15,643 nt of DNA from Chloroflexi bacterium RBG_16_56_11 (GTDB lineage Bacteria; Chloroflexota; Dehalococcoidia; Dehalococcoidales; RBG-16-60-22). The notes below the pieces were generated by a model. The model was not told where the DNA came from. It saw nothing but the letters and a program-made list of their open reading frames with translations, and ran no database searches. The position numbers were made by a program, and so were the translations under genes. The stretch spans positions 21,714 through 37,356 of the forward strand of contig MGNQ01000035.1 in assembly GCA_001796865.1 (NCBI GenBank), written 5' to 3'. Shown piece after piece: positions 11,566 to 15,643 of this stretch (position 1 is the first letter of the stretch; each line of letters opens with the position of its first letter).

Positions 11566-12804
11566 TCAAAATAGCATCAAAAACAGCCCGTAGACCGCCG
11601 CGTTGATGATGGTCAGCGGCGCGCCGATTTTCACGAACTCCAGGAAGGTCAGTGTCACGCCGCCCCTCTTTTCCGAGTTCTGAATGATAATGACGTTGCT
11701 GGCCGCTCCCAGGATGGTAAGATTACCAGCGATGGTGCTGCCGGCGGCCAGGGCCATCATACCGGGCGTCCCGGCCCCGGCTTCGAGCAGCACGGGCAGA
11801 TATAATGCCACCAGCGGTACGTTGGAAAGAAGCTGGCTCATGACGACGCTCACGCCGATTATCATCCCGCCGGACGTCAGATTGAGCTCGGTGGAATTTA
11901 TCGCTGATTGGAAATAGCCGGAGTCCCACACGCTCTGCATCAGGACAAACATCGCCGCGAAGAAAATCAGCGTAAACCAGTCCATCCTCAGGAGCAGGCC
12001 GGGCCTCCTCGGCAGGTAAACGATAACGGGCAATGCCGCGATAAGGGCGATATAAGTCAGCCTGAAATCAATGTCGAGTCCGGCCAGCGCCATGCCTATC
12101 TTGACCAGGATAAGCCCAACCAGCAGGACCAGCGAAATCCTGGACAGTACCGCCAGCCTGGCGTCCTTTATCGGCTCGACGGAATGCTCCAGGGGCCGAC
12201 CCTGAAAATCGCCCCGATAAAAAACCCGCAGCAGCAGGTAAGCCAGGAAAAGATTCAGCAGGGTCGGGACAAAAAGGTATTTCAAAAAAGTCACGAACGG
12301 ATTGGTCACGTTGCCGTGGATAGCTATCAGCAGGTTCTGGGGATTACCTATCGGGCTCATGACGCTGCCGATGGTCACGGCGAAGGCCAGAGCAAGTAAC
12401 AGGACCCGGGGACGCGTGCCGGCCCTGCCCGCCAGGGAAAGGACGACGGGCGTGCCGATTATCGCCAGTGTATCGTTCAGCAGAACCGCGGAAAGCAGTC
12501 CCAGGCCGAAGAGGATGGAAAGAACCAGGGAATCGAGCGAGTGCGCCCTCCGGAAAAGCCGGTAGGCCAGATGGCCGAGATATCCGCTTTCTTCCATAGC
12601 CTGGCCGATGATAAAAACCCCGAACAGGAAAAGCATGACATCGGCGTTTACCGCCGCCAGCGCCCGGCCGGGCGTAATCTGGCCGGTCACCAGGACAACA
12701 ACCGCCCCCGACAGCATTATCTGCCAGATGCGCAGCCTTATATTTCCGACCTGGCGGACAGCGATAAGTATGAACACGACGGCGAGGACGATAATCGAAA
12801 CCAT
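11566..12804 (-). CDS. ArsB/SLC13-type anion permease
   Basis: This 412-residue inner-membrane protein has about 11-12 hydrophobic segments and belongs to the ion-transporter superfamily of ArsB, SLC13 and citrate carriers. Signature loops are NDTLAIIGTPVVL, GSVMSPIGNPQNLLI in the first half and SNVPLVALYLP plus AGNLTILGAASNVIII in the second half, the inverted-repeat hairpins that bind substrate in this superfamily. The substrate could be arsenite, a dicarboxylate, sulfate or another anion; the sequence alone does not decide. No arsenic genes lie nearby. The ATG at 12804 has no clear ribosome-binding site. It is the last gene of the minus-strand row, 42 bp after the MarC-family gene. Confidence 0.88.
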   Translation of the reverse strand: MVSIIVLAVVFILIAVRQVGNIRLRIWQIMLSGAVVVLVTGQITPGRALAAVNADVMLFLFGVFIIGQAMEESGYLGHLAYRLFRRAHSLDSLVLSILFGLGLLSAVLLNDTLAIIGTPVVLSLAGRAGTRPRVLLLALAFAVTIGSVMSPIGNPQNLLIAIHGNVTNPFVTFLKYLFVPTLLNLFLAYLLLRVFYRGDFQGRPLEHSVEPIKDARLAVLSRISLVLLVGLILVKIGMALAGLDIDFRLTYIALIAALPVIVYLPRRPGLLLRMDWFTLIFFAAMFVLMQSVWDSGYFQSAINSTELNLTSGGMIIGVSVVMSQLLSNVPLVALYLPVLLEAGAGTPGMMALAAGSTIAGNLTILGAASNVIIIQNSEKRGGVTLTFLEFVKIGAPLTIINAAVYGLFLMLF

Positions 12805-12846
12805 ATGAAGGCAGCTTAATAATGTGTTTAATAATTACCCGGGCAA

Positions 12847-13449
12847 TCATCCCGATGTATTGATAATCCCCGTCAGGTTAAGTCCACGGATAACCATGCT
12901 CACGGCGATAGCGGCCAGCAACAGACTGAAGACCCGGGAGACCGCCGTTAGTCCGCCATGTCCCATAAAAGCGGCGATTCTCTGGCTCAACAGAAAGATA
13001 ATCCACGTAATCAGCATGTTCAGGGCGAACGATATGAGCACCATGTAAAGGGGATACTGCGTGGCCAGCAGCAGCAGCGTGGTGATGGTCGCCGGGCCTA
13101 CGGTCAGCGGCGTCCCGATGGGTACCACGGCCACCATCTCTTCCCGGGCCGTGGTAACCATGTGTCCGGTGGACATGTACCGGATGGACAGTATCAGGAG
13201 GATAATTCCACCGGCGATGGCGAACTCGCCGACATGGATGTCCAGGACCATCAGGATGAACTGGCCGAAAAACAGGAATATCAGCCCCACCGCCGTGGCC
13301 GTGATTACCGCCAGGTGCACTATCTTGCGTTTTTCTTGCGGCGCCATGCCGTGACTGAGGGTAACCAGGAAAGGCAGGTTACCGAAGGCATCGATAACGA
13401 TGAACAACGGCACGAACGTAAGTACGAAATTATTCCATTGTTCCGGCAT
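12847..13449 (-). CDS. MarC-family integral membrane protein
   Basis: This 200-residue protein with six likely membrane helices matches the MarC/UPF0056 family. The N-terminal half holds FIVIDAFGNLPFLVTL and the second half has IGTPLTVGPATITTLL, the conserved PLxxGPxxI segment of the family. Despite the name, the family has no proven antibiotic-resistance role and its substrate is unknown. It sits between GNAT and permease genes with short gaps (36 and 42 bp), so it is probably in the same transcript. The start ATG at 13449 has a weak ggcgga upstream. Confidence 0.9.
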   Translation of the reverse strand: MPEQWNNFVLTFVPLFIVIDAFGNLPFLVTLSHGMAPQEKRKIVHLAVITATAVGLIFLFFGQFILMVLDIHVGEFAIAGGIILLILSIRYMSTGHMVTTAREEMVAVVPIGTPLTVGPATITTLLLLATQYPLYMVLISFALNMLITWIIFLLSQRIAAFMGHGGLTAVSRVFSLLLAAIAVSMVIRGLNLTGIINTSG

Positions 13450-13485
13450 GGCGCTATCCGCCTAATCTCAGCGGTGTCTCCGCTT

Positions 13486-13968
13486 TCAATGTCTGAACCG
13501 CTTTGTCATGATTATCATGTCATCACCCGGGGCATAGAAGTCCGGTATACGGCCGGCAATCTCGTAGCCCCGGTTCAGGTAAAACTGCCGCGTGTTATCG
13601 TAGAGAGGGGTCGAGGACGTCTCGATGATTATCAGCCGGCCGTGTTCCTTAACGATGGCGGCATCGACCTCTTCCGAAAGCGCTTTGCCGATACCCTGCC
13701 CTCTCTTTTCGGGGTCGACCGCCACCCAGTACACGTCCCAGGTGCCGACAGTGCAGGGCGTGGACCCGTAGCAGATATATCCCGCGACGGCGGAATCGAC
13801 CTCAGCGACGAGGACGGCGTATCCCGCACCATTGATATCCTGGAGGTAGACGTCGATGACCTCTTCGGCCACCGCCACTTCGTGTGATTTAAATTCTGGC
13901 GAACTCTTCAGAATTTTCATCAACGCCGGCTTGTCCCGCGGGGACATCGGGCGGATTTTGACGACCAT
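13486..13968 (-). CDS. GNAT-family N-acetyltransferase
   Basis: This 160-residue protein is a GCN5-related acetyltransferase that would transfer an acyl group from acyl-CoA to an amine. The acetyl-CoA loop is in motif A, VDPEKRGQGIGKAL, preceded by the strand DVYWVAV, and the C-terminal Y-x-NRGY-E segment is typical. ATG 13968 is the start that fits the family N-terminus (MVVKIRPM) and has ggagaag upstream. That start lies 80 bp inside the end of the upstream ATP-grasp gene, an unusually long overlap. The substrate is unknown; context suggests a product of the two ATP-grasp ligases. Confidence 0.88.
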   Translation of the reverse strand: MVVKIRPMSPRDKPALMKILKSSPEFKSHEVAVAEEVIDVYLQDINGAGYAVLVAEVDSAVAGYICYGSTPCTVGTWDVYWVAVDPEKRGQGIGKALSEEVDAAIVKEHGRLIIIETSSTPLYDNTRQFYLNRGYEIAGRIPDFYAPGDDMIIMTKRFRH

Positions 13969-14968
13969 GGTTTTTCTTCTCCATCGCCAGTTTGATAACA
14001 TAATCGACAAAATCAGTATAGCTCATTCCCGCGGCCACGGCCTGCCGGGCGGCGCCGGACTCCGGCGAGATATCCGGATTAGGATTGACCTCGAGGACGT
14101 TCAGCCGGCCGCTCCCGTCCATGCGCACGTCCACCCGGGCGTATCCTGTGCAGCCGGTCAAGCGGAAGGCGGCCAGGGCCGTTTTCACGATCTGGCCCCG
14201 CTCCTCCAGACTGATCTCCGCCGGGCAGACCACCCGCGTCCCCCGGAAGTAGACGCTGTCCGGCTCCCATTTGGCGGCGAATGTCAGGACCGGAGGCGTC
14301 CCCGGCTCCAGCGAATAGACTATCTCCGAGGCCGGCAACACGGTCAGCCGTCTATTACCCATGACGGTCGCGTTGAACTCTCTCCCGCTGAGGAACTCCT
14401 CGACCAGGGCGCTGCAGTTGTATGACCCGGTAACAAACCTGACCTGCCTCTCCAGCGCGGTGAAATCATTAACGACGCTTTCGTCGCTGATGCCATGACT
14501 GGCGTCTTCTCCCCGCGGCTTGACGATACACGGGTAACGCAACCGGAAGGTATGTACGGTTTCCGGCCGGAGCAGCTGGTAGTCCGGCGTGGGTACTCCG
14601 GCGGCTTTTAAAATGGCCTTGACCCTGGGTTTATCCAGGGCCAGGCGCAGCGCCGCTACCGGACAACCGGTGAAGGGTATTTTTAGCCCGGCGAGAAACT
14701 GCGGCACCAGGGCTTCCGACTGCGGCTCACCGCAAAATCCTTCGAACAGGTTGAAGACGACATCGACATCGAGGGCGGCCAGTTTATCCCTCGCCTCCTC
14801 GAAAGGCGGTAATAATGGCAGGAGCGTCATTTCATGACCGAGTCCCAGCAGCGATTGGCGTACCGCCGCCACGGCCTCGAGCACCCCGAGGACAGCCTTC
14901 TCCTCGCCGGCCCGGTCATAGCGCGATTGGAACGGCTCGTTATAAATAAGGGCTACACGCTTACGCAC
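13889..14968 (-). CDS. D-Ala-D-Ala-ligase-like ATP-grasp protein (second of a tandem pair)
   Basis: ATP-grasp ligases of this group join a carboxylate to an amine using ATP. The protein has 359 residues. Visible parts are DK-x-R-V-K (the domain junction at DKPRVKAILKAAGVPTP), an ATP-binding IVKPRGEDASHGISD and EEFLSGREFNATV. The C-terminal metal site is ARVDVRMD followed by EVNPNPDISPESG. The Mg-binding Glu and Asn are kept, but the end reads NPNPD rather than the NTLPG of true Ddl, so the substrate may differ. The start is GTG 14968 with aaggt upstream; it overlaps the preceding ATP-grasp gene by 16 bp. The last 30 or so residues are read through the start of the GNAT gene and look non-domain-like. 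Confidence 0.88.
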   Translation of the reverse strand: MRKRVALIYNEPFQSRYDRAGEEKAVLGVLEAVAAVRQSLLGLGHEMTLLPLLPPFEEARDKLAALDVDVVFNLFEGFCGEPQSEALVPQFLAGLKIPFTGCPVAALRLALDKPRVKAILKAAGVPTPDYQLLRPETVHTFRLRYPCIVKPRGEDASHGISDESVVNDFTALERQVRFVTGSYNCSALVEEFLSGREFNATVMGNRRLTVLPASEIVYSLEPGTPPVLTFAAKWEPDSVYFRGTRVVCPAEISLEERGQIVKTALAAFRLTGCTGYARVDVRMDGSGRLNVLEVNPNPDISPESGAARQAVAAGMSYTDFVDYVIKLAMEKKNHGRQNPPDVPAGQAGVDENSEEFARI

Positions 14969-15643
14969 TGCGGGTACCTTTCGAAAGCGGCATTAAGCAC
15001 CGCCCCGATAAGTTCTCCGTGTGTCCACCCGAGCTTGACCGCCATGATAACCAGGTCGCTATAGGAGCCCAGTCCCGGCAAAGGATTGATTTCCAGGAAG
15101 TAAGGCGTGCCGTCGGGGCCCACCCGGAAGTCCACCCGGGCGAAGTCGCGGCAGCCCAGCGTTGTAAAGGCCGTCAGGCTGTCTTCTTCCAGTTTCGCCA
15201 GGACCCGGGGAGGCAGGCAAACGGGCGACTCGTATTCCACCAGGTTAACGTAGTCCCTCTTGACTTCGAGTGAATAGATAAAATGTTCTTCCTTCCTCTT
15301 CGGTAAGACCCGCATCATACCCACGATACGCGACGGCGAGTTGCCGACGACTCCCACCGTCACCTCGTCGCCATCGATAAACTCTTCGATCATCACGGGC
15401 TGGGAGTAATCGCGCAGAATCACGCCCGCCAGTTCCTGCGCCTCCGGGATGTTATTCGCCAGAGAAGTTAAACGGATGCCCTTGCTCGAGCCCTCGAACG
15501 CAGGCTTCACAATCGCCGGGAAAAGAAAACCTCCCCAGGGAGAAACCGCTATATTTTCACTTTTGTCAATGACCAGCCATCGCGGGGTGCGGACGCCTTC
15601 GGCCATCACCAGCTTTTTAGTGACCGGCTTGTCCAGGCAAACC
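14953..15643 (-). CDS. D-Ala-D-Ala-ligase-like ATP-grasp protein (first of a tandem pair), 5' end cut by window edge
   Basis: The frame enters from the right edge and ends at 14953, giving 229 visible codons. Reading back past the ATG at 15606 to the edge gives LDKPVTKKLV, the typical Ddl segment before GVRTP, so the gene clearly extends beyond the window. Visible motifs: IVKPAFEGSSKGI (ATP-binding), EEFIDGDEVTV, and ARVDFRVGPDG followed by FLEINPLPGLG, closer to true Ddl than its neighbour. It overlaps the next gene by 16 bp, so the two are translationally coupled. True D-Ala-D-Ala synthesis for peptidoglycan or another dipeptide-like ligation are both possible. Confidence 0.88.
   Translation of the reverse strand, partial: VCLDKPVTKKLVMAEGVRTPRWLVIDKSENIAVSPWGGFLFPAIVKPAFEGSSKGIRLTSLANNIPEAQELAGVILRDYSQPVMIEEFIDGDEVTVGVVGNSPSRIVGMMRVLPKRKEEHFIYSLEVKRDYVNLVEYESPVCLPPRVLAKLEEDSLTAFTTLGCRDFARVDFRVGPDGTPYFLEINPLPGLGSYSDLVIMAVKLGWTHGELIGAVLNAAFERYPQCVSV

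Noticed and set aside
12958..13887. 309-codon plus-strand frame
   Set aside because: Antisense to the MarC and GNAT genes; composition rich in His, Gln, Arg and Asp as expected for a shadow.
1..15643. CRISPR array, intact insertion sequence, rRNA or replication origin
   Set aside because: No regularly spaced repeats, transposase frame, rRNA signature or DnaA-box cluster was seen on reading both strands.

Overview
The window is a bacterial chromosome segment of fairly high GC, densely coded on both strands. The organism cannot be fixed from sequence alone. The overall flavour suggests Chloroflexota, perhaps Dehalococcoidia: small excisionase-type HTH proteins, a GAF/HD-GYP protein with an extra C-terminal domain, a CE4 deacetylase lacking the first Asp motif, and a tandem cupin protein. 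This is a tentative inference from recalled family resemblance.

Layout. (1) Positions 1-767, minus: the 5' part of a polysaccharide deacetylase running off the left edge. (2) 768-5162: a surface-carbohydrate cassette, with an HprK-like protein lacking a normal P-loop coupled to galU, facing a UDP-sugar 4-epimerase. Two paralogous excisionase-family HTH genes (975-1208 plus, 4721-4954 minus) flank it, and a small hypothetical gene (1220-1423 minus) sits beside the first. The long upstream regions carry a recurring octamer and palindromes. (3) 5163-7985: a small membrane protein divergent from a GAF/HD-GYP c-di-GMP phosphodiesterase, then a small zinc-knuckle protein. (4) 8047-9197: a tRNA-Glu(CTC) gene followed by an AT-rich island holding a HicA/HicB toxin-antitoxin pair with a palindromic operator and a strong terminator. 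The island ends in what looks like the last about 32 codons of a tyrosine integrase on the minus strand, so it is probably the scar of an integrated element. (5) 9197-11540: a histone-deacetylase-fold enzyme and a tandem-cupin protein transcribed divergently from two good sigma70-like promoters, followed by a small DUF5752-like protein. (6) 11566-15643, minus: a compact row of two tandem D-Ala-D-Ala-ligase-like ATP-grasp genes (the first cut by the right edge), a GNAT acetyltransferase, a MarC-family membrane protein and an ArsB/SLC13-type permease.

How the genes may work together: the deacetylase, GalU and the epimerase fit exopolysaccharide or cell-surface glycan synthesis, next to a c-di-GMP turnover enzyme that often controls such surface traits. 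The overlapping ATP-grasp pair plus GNAT looks like a small-peptide or amino-acid-derivative pathway with transporters downstream, but its product cannot be read from sequence. No CRISPR array, intact insertion sequence or replication origin was seen.
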